Source: Blakeslea trispora
Taxonomy: Eukaryota > Mucoromycota > Mucoromycetes > Mucorales > Choanephoraceae
Assembly: GCA_025331445.1 (NCBI GenBank)
Contig: JAIWNE010000066.1
Span: 1 to 64,000, forward strand
Length of the DNA: 64,000 nucleotides
Direction: 5' to 3'
Below, one piece after another: positions 21,332 through 33,493 of this stretch. The notes under the pieces were generated by a model that was not told where the DNA came from, made no database searches, and worked only from the letters and a program-made list of their open reading frames with translations. Each line of letters begins with the position of its first letter. Position 1 is the stretch's first letter. The position numbers and the translations under genes are program-made.

Positions 21332-24300
21332 CTATGCTTGCTTCTTGGCTTTCTTTTGCTTTCTCCAAGTATCAACAATATTCTGTACTCGTTTGCTAGA
21401 ATGCTTCTTTTGAGTCGATGGAGTCGTTGTAGATGACACATTGCCTGCCACTTGAAAAAACGACCCAATCGTACTTTGTTCTCCCGTAGCCTATGACAAG
21501 GTTAATTTATCAACACAGATTTGAAAGGTTTTCTTCTTACCTTTTTCTTGTTCATCTCTCGAAGGACAGGTAAAAGTACCTGATCAGCCTTGTCCTCAGG
21601 CCAACCAAAAGCTTCCATCAAAAACGTACGCAACAATTCTAATTGTGGTTGTCCCCATTCAAATTGTTGACTTGAATCATCCACTGTTGGATGGTAGTAT
21701 GCATTCTTGACGATAGGATTAGGGAAATCATCCGGAATGGCTAAAGCTGGATGTCTTTTCCTCTTTTTATATATAAAAATCAGTCCATCTGAAGAAAAAC
21801 AAAAAAGATATACGTACAAATTTCTTTTGAAAAGGTGTCGTGTCTTTATTGCTCAAATACCAGTCCCTGAATTGTTCAAGAGGCTTCTCTAATGGTTCTT
21901 GATCTTTTTCATCCAACCCACTGAATTCAGCAAGAATTTCCATGGCAGCCACAGGACCAACACCAGGGATACCATCCGTATAATCACTACCCAACAAAAA
22001 TGCCAGCTGGATCAAATTCTTTCTGGACAGTAACATCTCTCGTTCAATGTCTTGACTCATGAAACACTCTACGTATTTCTGTTGATTAAACATGTTCTTG
22101 TACACACGAGAGGCTCCAAACAAGAAGACATCAGAGTCGTCCGTGATGGTACCATCCACCAAGGAAAGATGTTCTAATGCTGCACATTGTGCCTCTGCTT
22201 CCATGGGTGATACAATGTATGGGATTCCAAACAATTTGAGCAATTCTTGAATGTCTTGGACCATCTGGTCAGTCACTTCATCCGAGTTGCCCATTTCCTT
22301 TCGCTTCTGTTTGTTGAGTTCTTTTAAGTCGTTGAAAAGTTGATGTTTGATATCGTCCATCTTTTTGGAGGATATGTCTGATACAAAGCGAACAAATTCG
22401 TCATCTTCTCCGCGGAAGCTTTCTCCTAGCTCGTCCTCTGAGTTGTAGCCATGGTCATTGACGGGTGAATGAGTCATCTCAGCTTTGGGTGCATTATTCT
22501 GTACATCCGATATCTCTTGGTGTTCTATAGTCATATCTTGTTGATCTTCATTTGTTTCGTTCTTGTCTAGACCTTTTAGTTCTTTTGCTTGTGCCAATTC
22601 AGTTTCTTTTGTGAAATGCTTCTGATCCGTACTGTGTTCTTCTTTGATTGTAATTTCCTTTTGATTCTTTACCACCACTTCTTCTCTAGATGGATCTACA
22701 AGTTCCACCTTGGACTGTGGATCATCTAAAGCTTCAAATTCTACATCTTCCTCGCTTGATAGAATATCTGTAACAGCTTCAGCTGGCCTCAAAGAAGACT
22801 CATTTGCATCTATATGCAGTTTGTTCTTATCATCTCGGGTATGGTCTGCTAGTTCAGGTAGATGTTTCTCATCTTGTTGAACAGCTGAATTTGTGGTGCT
22901 GACGAAGCGGATTTCTTCTTCTTCTTCATCGTCATCTAAAATAATATTGGCGTGTTGGTCTGAGTCATGTTCCTTTGTGGATGTCAAGGGAGCTATGTCC
23001 GCTTCTTCTTCGCTGAAATAGACATCCAGAGGTTCGTGTAACAGAGACTGGCGTTGCTTCCATTGACTGGTACTTTCTAAGAACGATTGTTGAAATCGCA
23101 AAGCCTCCAAAGTAAGTTCATCCAGCTCATTTGTCTTTGATAACTGAGACTTGACTACCTCCAAATCGTCAAACAGACTTTCAAGAGTAGAATCTTCAAT
23201 GGCTCTTTTGATTATTTTTTTGTACTCGTCATTGAACGAGTGCAAATAAATAAAAGCATCAGGTACTCGAGAAAGCCATACATCATAAAAGTCGTCCAAA
23301 TCCAATGATAGAATAGAGTCTTCTGCTTCCTTTCTGTCTTTCTTCAATCGATCTTCTGTTGAGTCTTGTTCATAAATACGCGAGATGACTTGGTTGAGAG
23401 CAAAATCATCATGTGGTTGCTCTTTATGCATGTCATCAGCTAGGTTGTCATGCTGTCTGTCAGCAAGAAAAAGAGGCTCATCGTCGTCTGTACTTTCATC
23501 TTTTATAGATCTGATCTCATTGGTGTCAACTGGCTGAAACTCTTCTTCTTCTTCACTCTCACTCAGCAGCTGATCAAACAAACCGGCAAGTTTAGGATTA
23601 GATGCCATTGCCGCTGCCACTTTATCTTCAGGTTCTTTTGTTGCTGCTGATGTCGCACTTGAAAGTTCATGCTTGAGGGGGACCTCTAGTGCTGGCTCTG
23701 ATCTTGTAGAGGATGATGCTGGTGTCACGTCTATTTCCAGAGGTTGAGCCGCACTTAGGCCAGGTAATTTCCAACCAAGACCTTGATCCAAATCTTCATT
23801 TTTATAAAGTACATACTGTCTACCTCGTTCACTTGCAATTCGGATAGGCTCTGCTTCAGCTGCCCCATTTTGCATGGAGCTTGCTTGATGAAGTCGTTGT
23901 GTCATTGTGTTTCTGTGCTTTAGCAACTTGATCTGTTGCTTTGAAAAGTCTAGTGCTGTACTTGAATTTCGAACCATATGATCCAATCGCTCCCAAGAGG
24001 TGGAGCGAGATTTCCACATTCTGTCTTGAATGACTTCATATTGTACCTCGGGTGGTAGAGCCGAGAAGGATTCAGAATCAATATCCATGTCAGAGGGATT
24101 GAATTCATTGACAAAATCTCTAAGTTCGTCTGTCGTGGCCAATCTCGGATCCAGCTTGTTGAGTCGTGAACTGGCTACTTTTTGATCGATATCTGGTAGT
24201 TCAAATTGATCCAGCTTTCGTTTTTTTCTAATAGCCTCTTTTGTTGTGGATTGTTGTAATTCATCATAATACACATAATCAATGCTATCTTTATCAGTGT

Positions 24301-24804
24301 TTGTCGTACCGTGTTGCCTAATATGGATGATGAATGTCATTTCGTAATAATTGTCTCTCTCTTTTTTTTTCATTTACTTTCTTTCTTGCTCCAATAACAC
24401 ATGAGATTTTACTTGAGCACTTAGGATTTTTCTTGCAGTTGCCTTTAGATTTAGACGAACACCTTCTCTTCTTTTACGTCTTTCGCGCTATGCAGATGTT
24501 AATTGTGTATGAAATTGGATTTCTCTATCTAGCAACTTACAATCGTATTACGCTTCAAGGAAGGTGCTCCACCATCAAATACAAATACGGGTTTAATGTC
24601 GAAAAACAAAAGCTTACATATTCTTCTAAAGAAGCCTAATAGATGTCCGTTTCTCAATGCCTGTCCTTCTTTGTCACGCATGGTTCGCATGAATTGATGT
24701 ATCCAAATAGATGCATCGACTGCGACTCGTTTTCGTCGAAGTGATTCAAGTTGTGTTGGACGAGCAACAGGATTCACTAAAGTCCATAGACCTTGAACGC
24801 CCAT
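21332..24804 (-). CDS. RAD2: XPG/Rad2-type nucleotide excision repair endonuclease
   Basis: Structure-specific nuclease that makes the 3' incision in nucleotide excision repair. Five exons: 24804-24541, 24487-24378, 24317-21818, 21762-21541, 21490-21332; frame kept, 1,084 aa. The N-nuclease half starts MGVQGLWTLVNPVARP and includes VAVDASIWIHQF and VFVFDGGAP. A long acidic spacer (roughly residues 130-700) follows, as in XPG. The I-nuclease half shows IPYIVSPMEAEAQCA, TDDSDVFLFGA and LLGSDYTDGIPGVGPV with the catalytic Asp/Glu set, then the helix-hairpin-helix. The C-terminus carries a PCNA-interaction box (QSTIGSFF) and a basic tail (KKAKKQA). The spacer separates it from FEN1 and EXO1. Confidence 0.95.
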
Positions 24805-25312
24805 AGGATCTTAATAATAATAAAAAAAGATAGTAAAAAAGAAAAGTGTTTGCTGCGTAAAAAAAAAAAAAGTTTCATATATGACCATTTGTGGGACAAT
24901 GGCATCATCATTCGAATCTGTCATAGACTGAGTTTATTTTCTGGTGAATCGAAATAAACCAGTTTACTAGATTATAAAAAGAGAATATCCCATTTTATTT
25001 TGAGAGCAAAAAAAGGCAACGCTTATAGGTATTATTTAGATAGCAATGTGCCATCATAGATTTTTCTTAAAGTCATTTATGCTGTTTTCTCTTTCTCTTT
25101 GACTACAAGAAAAGGGTTTATGCAGGAGTAGAGACTTCTACAGTCTGTTCTGTGTTGAATCGAATTTGGTAATTCTATTGTACGACTGTTTCGTTTGCAG
25201 TGGATCATTATTTTGTGCTTATGATATGATACTCTTAGCAATTACTAAAAACCAATCCTTTCATTTTCCTCCATCCTGCGTTTTCTCTCAATGGAAAACA
25301 TAACGTCTCATG
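24805..25312. other. Intergenic upstream of RAD2
   Basis: Poly-A/T tracts next to the RAD2 start; no gene recognised. Confidence 0.4.
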
Positions 25313-25699
25313 TTTGACGTCCCTAAATTCAACCTCAAAGACGACCCAGTTCTGTGGCTTTACAGATACCTCAAGGCTACGGCACTCAATGAATGGGATG
25401 AGAAGAACAATAACACTGCACTTTCTATGCATCATTGTTTCTTTACAATTGCAAACATGTCTGTATTTGTATTTCTTTTAAAGTATAAAAAGGTCTCATA
25501 TCTTTATTAAAAAAAAAGGACAGCTTTCTTGAGTACAATAAACGCTGCCAAGGCACTTCTTGTATCGAGTAGGACAGCCCTTGATTATTCTCTTTGAGCC
25601 TGCTATCAGTGCCCATCCGATATCAAGATTGCACTTGTCAAAAGTATCTTCTATTCCTTTACGGGGCTCAATAATGAATGCTTTAAAATGTTTGCCATC

Positions 25700-26300
25700 T
25701 GGAAGGGTACCAAAAAGCCCATCTACATCTGTGTCGATGCATCCGATCTGGGATGGGGAGTGAGCTCGCTAAAAATCCAGGCTACGGGGGGGGAGAGCAT
25801 GGAGCAATTTGTCCATCAATGCGAGAGAACTAAAAGCCATTTACTTTGCACTTCAACTCCACTCCAAGGAGTTCAACAATTGCAGCATGAAAATATTTAC
25901 TGACAACATGACCGCATTAAAATACAGCAGCAAATCAGGGGATACAGCCTCGATGACACTATAACTGCTTGCAGTGAACATCCAAGAGATATGCAACAAG
26001 TTCGGCCTGGAGGTGGAATACGAACACATCCCAGGATGAGAGAATATACAAGCAGATTGGCTCAACAGGCAACATCACAGAACGCCCCCCCAATCTGATT
26101 TACAATGCACAAATGCCTCAAAAGATTTTCAAGACAATAAACCGCCAATGGGGTCCATTAACGATCGGTGTCTTTGCGGACAGACTGAACACCAAAGCTC
26201 CTGTATTCTGGAGCCTGCGCCCGGATCCAGAAGCATTAGCCATAGATGTCTTTGCCCAGAGGTGGAAGAAGACGGGAATGTATCTGTTTCCCTAATGGAA
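25700..26300 (+). pseudogene. DIRS-type RNase H domain remnant
   Basis: Readable across frames: IYICVDASDLGWGVSS (first catalytic Asp patch), MKIFTDNMTALKY (second), NIQADWLNR, then FADRLNTKAPVFWSLRPDP and AIDVFAQRW. This order is that of DIRS/Ngaro RNase H. Stops at several points (for example near 26040 and 26296). Confidence 0.75.
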
Positions 26301-26534
26301 ATTCATACCCAAAGTACTACAGATGATAAAATAGCAGAAAATTCAGAAAGCAGTTCTGATCACACCATATTGGCCAACCCAATATTGGTTCCCGACTCTA
26401 CTCAACATGAAGCATGTCAACAACCCTTTGATGTTCAACATAGGACGATGGAAAATGGCCGCATGGCACTTATCCGCAACAAAAGGAAGGTCGTTAGTGG
26501 TCCAGAGGAGGGCACGGTTGAGTTTCTTACCCAT

Positions 26535-27590
26535 GCACAGCGTTCAAATACGCATAGAACATATCATACGGGCTGGAGAAAGTGGGAAGGATGGTACAAT
26601 AACCAAACAGAGCGCCCATCGCCTACTGCTCATAATGAAAGAGTGGTCTTACGGTTTTTGATGGAAAATAGACACTTTTCATATCAATATTTGAACGAAC
26701 TTTGATCTTTTATCGCATCAGTCTTCAAGGTGTGGTATCCAGAAAAAGAACTTTTGGCAAAACAAGAGTGTATCCTGGAATTCTTTAGAGCTAAAAAACG
26801 TTTGGAGGTTAAGACACCAACAAAACAAAATTCACAAACGTGGGACACAAACATATTGGTGCATTTTGTTCAACAAGAGTGGCCTGATAGCCATTCTCTC
26901 AGCCTATATGCTCTCCAACAAAAAAACAATTGTATTGTTCTGCTTGGCAACAATGGTGCGACCTAGATCGGATGTGGGCAGGGTACAATATCGAGACGTA
27001 CAAATGGAGCTGACAAATGATGAGCTTATCTCAGTAATAATACATTTCAGAGAGACAAAACAAGCATAGATAAAATCAATAATGTTAGGTCTTATTGAAG
27101 ACCGCAATGTGTGCTCAGTTTCTACCTTGTTTTGCTTTATGAAACATTCAAACCATCTAAGAGGGGGCGGTTGCCGGCAGATCATACACTATTCCTGGCT
27201 TACATCAATGATGCAAATAAAGTAAAATCGGCTAGCCCTTCGACTGGGGCCACATGAGTGGTGAATGGAATGGAAAGAGCAGGTATGGACATCAAGACAT
27301 ATAAACCACATTCAATCCGCTCTGCTTCTAGTACCAATGCGGTAGAAAAGGAGATGGAGATATCTAAAGTTAAGCAACATGCAAATTGGAATCATAGATC
27401 CAACACATTTGAAAAGCACTATTTTAAACCAACTGTTCAACAAAACAACAGTACAGCCATAGCAAGCTCAATTTTTTCTTTACAAGGAGAACATACCACA
27501 TTGCAATCCGAGTCGGAGTCAACAAGAATGGTTGAAGGTACGACCTACAATAGTTTGATTTCTTCAAAGAATACCCAGCACATCTCTTGA
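26535..27590 (+). pseudogene. Tyrosine recombinase remnant (DIRS-type)
   Basis: Core-binding half (RTYHTGWRKWEGWY, VLRFLMENRHFSYQYLNEL) then a catalytic half in pieces: TMVRPRSDVGRVQYRD (first Arg), PHSIRSASST (HxxR; His codon about 27309) and HANWNHRS...FEKHYF (His/Trp and nucleophile Tyr, codon 27420-27422). Stops and frame changes between about 27069 and 27258 disrupt it. Confidence 0.78.
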
Positions 27591-28943
27591 GCTTTGTCTC
27601 TGTTAAATCAGCACAGTTTTTTTTATCTAATGAAATATCGTATAGGAACAGAATAAAGCGCGTTATTGCCTAACCACAGAGGAGAAACATAAGAAGCACC
27701 AACTGCTACTGTTCACCAAAAAGAAGATTCTTGGTAGTCTGCGCAGAGATGCCCAAGTGCCTTTTGAACTATGGGGCTAAAAATAGATGCAGTGATCAAT
27801 ATCAGTTGAAGCCTATTTATAACATTCTACAAGTCTTTTTTTGTTTTGTTTTTTGTTTCCCGAGTTATGTCTCTTCTTCAGAGCAAGAGTAAATCCTGCT
27901 ATCGGCTCTAAAATTATGCACATGAGCCAGTTCGATGTCGGAATTGAAAACTATTTCAGGCATTGTTGCAAAGCCTGAGCAAGTGGGGTGAAGTATAAGA
28001 AAGCCTTTCAAGAAATACAGTGTTCTTGGTAAATGGTTAAGCTGTTCTTTATATTCATCATAAACGAGAGGTTTCTCAGAGAGAGAGAGAGCTCTTGTTA
28101 AATAGTTTAATTTTTTTCTCTGGGCCAAAAGGACTCGTTGTCTACTTATAAGACTTCATAGAACATAACTGAGATAGTGTTTTAAATGCTATTGTGAAAA
28201 CGCAAATGAATATATGCGATCATGGTAAATACGATAGATCTCTGTAGAAGTTATATTTTCAAGCATTGACATCATGTATAAAGACAGGGCAATCATTTAC
28301 TAATAATTAGCCAATCATTTCATACTTAGATAACCATCACTTTATTTTAGGACGGTCTAGTCGTACCATCATTTTCTTGCCCACTCTTCATTTTTTGGTA
28401 TCACATTTAGATCTGTACATGTTTGGGATAAATGAAGTATTCAGACGCATATCAACACAATGTTATGCTCTCTTTAGAATAAATTTGCTACTTGAGTTAG
28501 TTGGATTCTACCTCGATTCATTTCCAATCAGATTTCAAGAATTTCACCTTGTAAAATATCATTAAACAGGACTAAATGCTTAGACTCCTATTGGAGCTTT
28601 CTTTTAAAAAGAGAGATTAGTGTTACTTGTCCAGAACCTCTTTTTTTTATCAACCATCTATATTGGTAACACAAGTTTTGATAACATAAACTGATACAGT
28701 ACGACTGTTAGTTAGTGTCGGTCATAGAAAGAATACCTCTACTAGTTGCACCATAGACTTGTTTTTCATTAGTGTTGTATCATGGTAAACTTTTTTTTTT
28801 TTATTTGTTTGAAAGCCATGCAAGCTTATGTATACATAAAAAAAGAAATAGGATGTATTTGTATATATATATGTATGTATGTGTGTGTGTGTGTGGGTGG
28901 ATAACAATATTAAAGGAGAAAAAAATGAGAAATAAATCTAAAA
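27591..28943. other. Intergenic, no gene recognised
   Basis: Right flank of the DIRS relic and 3' flank of the GMD gene. A minus-strand open frame (28128-27865, 87 codons) has no recognised family and was not accepted. Confidence 0.4.
28861..28898. repeat. TA/TG microsatellite
   Basis: Simple sequence (TA)n(TGTA)n(TG)n just downstream of the GMD stop, on its 3' side. Confidence 0.85.
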
Positions 28944-30392
28944 TTACATTAATGTGGAAGAGTTGAGACCGCCTTCAATATCAGCGACAACCATTTCAGT
29001 GACCAATTCATCAAAGTCAACCTTACGCTTCCAGCCCAGTTCAGTGTTAGCCTTGGTGGGGTCACCCAACAAGAGATCAACTTCGGCAGGACGGAAGTAC
29101 TTGGGATCAATACGAACACGGACCTTGCCAGATTCGGCATCCTTACCAATTTCGTTGACACCCTCACCTTCCCAGACGATGTTACGACCAGTGACCTTGA
29201 AAGCCTTTTCTACAAAGCTACGGACAGTGTGGGTTTCACCAGTGGCCAAGACAAAGTCTTGAGGCTTGTCTTGTTGAAGCATGAGCCACATACCTTCAAC
29301 ATAATCACGAGCATGACCCCAATCACGCTTAGCATCAATGTTACCAAGGTAGAGACAGTCTTGACGGCCCAAGTGGATATCAGCAACAGCACGAGTAATC
29401 TTACGTGTGACAAAGGTACGACCACGACGAGGAGATTCGTGGTTGAAGAGAATACCGTTACAGGCATACATATCATAGGATTCACGGTAGTTGACTACGA
29501 TCCAGTAACCATAGAGCTTGGCGACACCATAGGGAGAACGAGGGTAAAATGGTGTGGTTTCCTTTTGAGGAGTTTCGACGACCTTACCGTAAAGTTCAGA
29601 GGTAGAGGCTTGGTAGAAACGAACACGGTCAGCAAGACCACAAGTACGGATAGCATCCAAGAGACGAAGAGTACCGAGGGCATCAACATCACCAGTGTAT
29701 TCAGACATATCGAAAGAAACCTTGACGTGAGATTGAGCAGCCAAGTTGTATACTTCGGTAGGTTGGACTTGAGAGATGATGTGAACGAGACAGGTAGAGT
29801 CAGTCAAATCACCATGGTGAAGGAAGAACTTGACGCCTAAATGGATAGAAAAAAATGATCGTCAATCAAGACTGTATATAAAAATAGATTGTGTCGGATC
29901 TTTGATATAGCAAAGCCCAATAGCATTTTGATTATAGTTATAGTTACCTTGGTCATGTCTGTCCTTGTAGATGTGTTCAATACGACCAGTGTTGAAAGAA
30001 GAAGAACGACGGATGATACCGTGAACCTCATAACCCTTTTCCAACAAGAATTCGGTCAAGTAGGAACCATCTTGACCAGTGACACCTATAAAGAAAAGCA
30101 GTGTATTAGTTTCTCTCTCTCTTTTTTCTATATAGTAATAAAGAAGAAATAGAGACAAAGAAAAGAAAAACTTTTTCTTTCTTCTTGCTCGAAAGAAAAA
30201 AAAAAGGATAAAGATAGGGAAATGTAAAGGAAAAAAAAAAGGGGGAGGGGGAGAAAAAAAGGCACCGAAAAAAAAAAGTGAAGTTTATAACTTACCAGTA
30301 ACAAGGGCAACCTTACGAGCTCTGTATTCTTCAACAGACATAGAAGGAGAAGTACGACCGACTTGGAGAGAAGCGATGAGGTTTTCAGACAT
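28944..30392 (-). CDS. GDP-mannose 4,6-dehydratase
   Basis: Short-chain dehydrogenase/reductase that converts GDP-D-mannose to GDP-4-keto-6-deoxymannose, the first step to GDP-L-fucose, in the cytosol. Exons 30392-30296, 30085-29948 and 29836-28944 give 375 aa, the usual size. Motifs: NADP-binding [37 protein letters not shown], active-site YGVAK preceded by [25 protein letters not shown] and [11 protein letters not shown]. Fucose-containing wall polymers are known in Mucorales, which suits the lineage. Codons look strongly biased, suggesting good expression. A GDP-fucose synthase partner is not in the window. Confidence 0.96.
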
Positions 30393-31821
30393 TGTGATGA
30401 CTTTTTGTAGATGAAGAAAAAGGGAAGAAAAAAGTAAGAGTAGGGCTCAGCCTATCGTTTTTATTTTAATTTTTAGTAGTAGTGACACAAAATCTGAAGG
30501 GCTTTTTTGTTCACCCCGTACCAATGATATTACTTGTTCGCTTTTAACTTTGCGGATTTCGATTTATTTTTCAAAGATTTTTTTGCGGCTCGTATGACAT
30601 GTCTAGGGGGAATACAAGACATGATTGCCCAATTTGGTAATTTCAAAGTTGGCTTTGCCAGTTTTGAAAGGGTTACAACTCATCTCGAGTATAGCAAGAT
30701 ATATGGCTTTTCTTTCTTTATTTCGTTAGAGCTTCTTGAGGGTAGGTGCCTTTGTATCTTTCTTTCCTTTTGTATCATCACATTTTAAGCATTTTGATGA
30801 ATCATCTTACTGCTAATCAATTCTGCCTTAAAATGTTATCTAAACTTTTGTATGCTTGAATGATCTTCTGTTACCCTATAGCAATCTCCCCCCTCTCCTA
30901 CAATGATTATAGTTGAAGGCGACAGGAAAGATTACGTCAAATGATGCTTAGCGAAGCAAACTACTCTGTTGGTTAGAGTCAGAACAGGCATTCTTGGATG
31001 TAAGTGAGACATTTTATGTTTGTAAAGTGAAAAGATGGCAAAAAAACATAGTTCGATGACCAAAGAATCAATAAATCATCAAAAGATGCATACATGAAAT
31101 AGTCTGAGAAACACTACTTTTTTCTTTTTTTAGTACAGCTATAGACAACTCCATCCTTATCTTTTCAAATTGGTACAATTGATTTACATACTTGAGAGAA
31201 ATGAGATTTGGATTTTTTCTTTTCTTTTTTAGGACACTAAAAGTGATTTTACATTCAACTGACATAAAGGCAGTTGCTTAATTCAAGAAGGTACTTTCTG
31301 AATTTGCAGTTCATTTTTAGCATCAAAATGGCTAGACTCCTTTCCAAGACTGTGCTCCAAAGCCTAATATATTATAATGAAGCAAATAATTATTGTAGAT
31401 CAATTCATAAAAGGATTGGATTGAAGTTTTTTTTTTTAAAAAAAAGCGACCAATGAATCATGACAGTAAATCAAATCCTCTTCCAATTGGTTACATCTCA
31501 GAGGGATAAAGAAAATCATGAATCAGCTCCTCTTGTATTTTTCCTTCAAGAATCCATGAATAGCTTGGCAATAAACTGTCTGTATCCTGTGCATACAGCA
31601 ATTCAGATATAAAAAACCTTGTAAAATTGTGTTGACTGTCAGTTGATTTATATGACTTACCTTCCTGAGCTTTCGAGACTCCTCAATGAGATATATCTGA
31701 AAAACATTAAAAAGATTAGAAAGCTAGTAGAGCTGTGTTGCTCATTTTGATTTGGCATTCAAGACATTTTCTGTAGAATTTGTTTAATTGGTTGACAAGA
31801 GTAAAGTGTGTATTATTTATT
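30393..31821. other. Intergenic, no gene recognised
   Basis: Includes the GMD promoter (purine/poly-A tracts next to the start) and A+T-rich sequence. Short open frames lack family signals. Confidence 0.4.
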
Positions 31822-32538
31822 TTAAAAGAACATTCTTGTCAAAGGAAGAGCAACGAAAACCTCATCGATTTCAGTTGTACAAATGCTTATAGGCACATAC
31901 AATTTATGCACAGGTAAAATACTGTACGAGCTTTTTTGCTCGTATTCCTTACGAAAAGGACGATTTGTATCGCTTGTACCTCTTACAGAACTTTCTACAC
32001 CAATGCGAGGGTTCTTGTACCATTTGACGAACGCAAAGCAATGCTTAGTCAAGGAGCGCTCGCCGTTTTCATGAAATACAGTTTCATGAAAGAAAAAGTA
32101 CTGTACGGCTCCTGCACGCAGATGTTCTTCGCCTTGGGTATCCAATACCCCCTCCAAATCATCACTCTCATAATCATCAGATCGAAATGCATATATTTTT
32201 GTTGCATTGTTCTGACCTGTTAAACGTGATTCGTATATGTATCCAAGCACCTTGATTGCTTTGATTTTTTGTACCTTGTTGGGTACCTCAAGAGGAGTCT
32301 CGTATTGTCTTTGGTAATACGCCTTCAAACATTCAAAATCCTCTCGACTCAGTCTATTGGATGCTCTTTCAGCAAAAATAACCAACACATGGCCATCCTC
32401 TTGCAACTGTTCATGGCCCATAGGATCACCGTTTATTTCAGAAAACTTAAAAATGGTCTCTCTATGGATGGAACTGTCTGATCCAAAAGGTACGAGTTCC
32501 ATGTCGTCGACTGTGAGTTGTTCAGATTCTTGGTACAT
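31822..32538 (-). CDS. Hypothetical protein, 238 aa
   Basis: Not assigned to a named family. Hydrophilic, no signal peptide or membrane segment. Conserved-looking features are IKVLGYIYESRLTGQNN, a VQYFFFHETVF strand-rich block, HCFAFVKWYKN and an ILPVHKLYVPISICTTEID block, an order resembling uncharacterised proteins in Mucoromycota that are often multi-copy near transposons (recollection, not checked). The last residues (LPLTRMFF) may be followed by another exon. It could join to the ORF at 32611-32871, but no splice join in frame was found. Confidence 0.5.
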   Translation of the reverse strand: MYQESEQLTVDDMELVPFGSDSSIHRETIFKFSEINGDPMGHEQLQEDGHVLVIFAERASNRLSREDFECLKAYYQRQYETPLEVPNKVQKIKAIKVLGYIYESRLTGQNNATKIYAFRSDDYESDDLEGVLDTQGEEHLRAGAVQYFFFHETVFHENGERSLTKHCFAFVKWYKNPRIGVESSVRGTSDTNRPFRKEYEQKSSYSILPVHKLYVPISICTTEIDEVFVALPLTRMFF

Positions 32539-32610
32539 GAGTAAGTTGTTAAGATGGTAAGAAAAGGGGAAAATATGAGAAATTATTATGAGGTGCGTGA
32601 ATCGATTTAT

Positions 32611-32871
32611 TTAAAATATGTCGATTGTAATAGAGATATATTCAAAAAGTTTCACCCTGAGAGTCTTTGATTGTAGTTTTTTTTTTAACGGTAGCTGTTC
32701 ATTTTCATCCCAACCGCGTATCATATTCAACACAGGCTCAACAGGGTAAACTTCCTTGTTATTGTTTCTTAATCTTGGATCCTTTCGTCGTTTAGCCTTA
32801 AAAAATTGTATAATTCGCTCGTTGAATTCTATGGGTGATTTATCAGGATGAGTTACTCGGTAAACGGACAC
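32611..32871 (-). CDS. Hypothetical protein, 86 aa, possible first exon of the neighbouring ORF
   Basis: Charged N-terminus (IIQFFKAKRRKDPRLRNNNK). It lies directly upstream of and co-oriented with the 238-aa ORF, 72 bp apart. A GGGTGAAA donor at about 32650 is conceivable, but the phase did not fit the next exon by hand. Function unknown. Confidence 0.35.
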   Translation of the reverse strand: MSVYRVTHPDKSPIEFNERIIQFFKAKRRKDPRLRNNNKEVYPVEPVLNMIRGWDENEQLPLKKKLQSKTLRVKLFEYISITIDIF

Positions 32872-33493
32872 TATGCTGATCTCATGGTATTCAAATGTTG
32901 AGAGGAAAATCGATTGTGATCTATGACACCACGGCGAAGAGGAGTTTCAAAAAACCCAGAATATGAGTCTAGGAAGGGAGTTTAGACTCACTTTGTTTTT
33001 AGAGGTTAGCTATACAGAGAGAATGAATGATAAAAGGAAAGGTTTTTTTTTGTTGAAGTGTGATATAGAGGGTAAAGGGAGGTTGATTTTCAAGTTTGAA
33101 GCTGATAGGAGGAGATGAGTTGATCTCGGTTCCTTTTACATGTTAAAGGCCATAAAAATAAATAAAAAGACAAAGAAAAATAATCTGTGAGAAAGAGATC
33201 TGGCTAGAAAGAGAGAGAAAAAAAAAGGCAGCGACAATAAAATGGGGGGATTGATTTTAGATTCTATGCGAAACAAAAGTCTTATCATTTTAAGCCCATC
33301 TACACAATGGGTTGTTCTAATCAATCATTCTCTCTATGAATAAACAACAAGACTGAGCTACTATCTTTGCAAGCATAGTCTTCTTTTGCTCAAATCTATA
33401 CAAGACTAATTCGAAAACAATCCTCTTTCAAGGACCAAACCTCGCTGCGTCTAAAAAAAAAAAGAATTTTTTTTTTCTTTCTCACCTTATTCG
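32872..33493. other. Intergenic, likely promoter region of RRG7-like gene
   Basis: A+T-rich with poly-A/poly-T tracts at 33452-33478 just before the RRG7-like start. No gene seen. Confidence 0.4.

Larger units (their letters stand above)
25313..27590 (+). mobile_element. Decayed DIRS-like (tyrosine-recombinase) retroelement region
   Basis: Plus-strand remnants in consistent order: a gag-like patch (FDVPKFNLKDDPVLWLYRYL, weak), an RNase H region of DIRS style, and a tyrosine recombinase. Many stops and frameshifts. Neither terminal repeats nor a clear reverse-transcriptase catalytic block (xADD) were found, so limits are approximate. RNase H plus tyrosine recombinase in one region is diagnostic of the DIRS order. 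Confidence 0.75.

Noticed and set aside
27865..28128. 87-codon minus-strand open frame beside the DIRS relic
   Set aside because: No recognisable family and no promoter or splice support; may be a relic fragment but not supportable.
29229..29840. 203-codon plus-strand open frame
   Set aside because: Antisense shadow of the GDP-mannose dehydratase gene; strong codon bias creates a long opposite frame.
30880..31000. Possible tRNA-like sequence with TTGGTTAGAGTC
   Set aside because: D-arm-like string only; no acceptor stem, anticodon stem or TPsiC arm could be paired.
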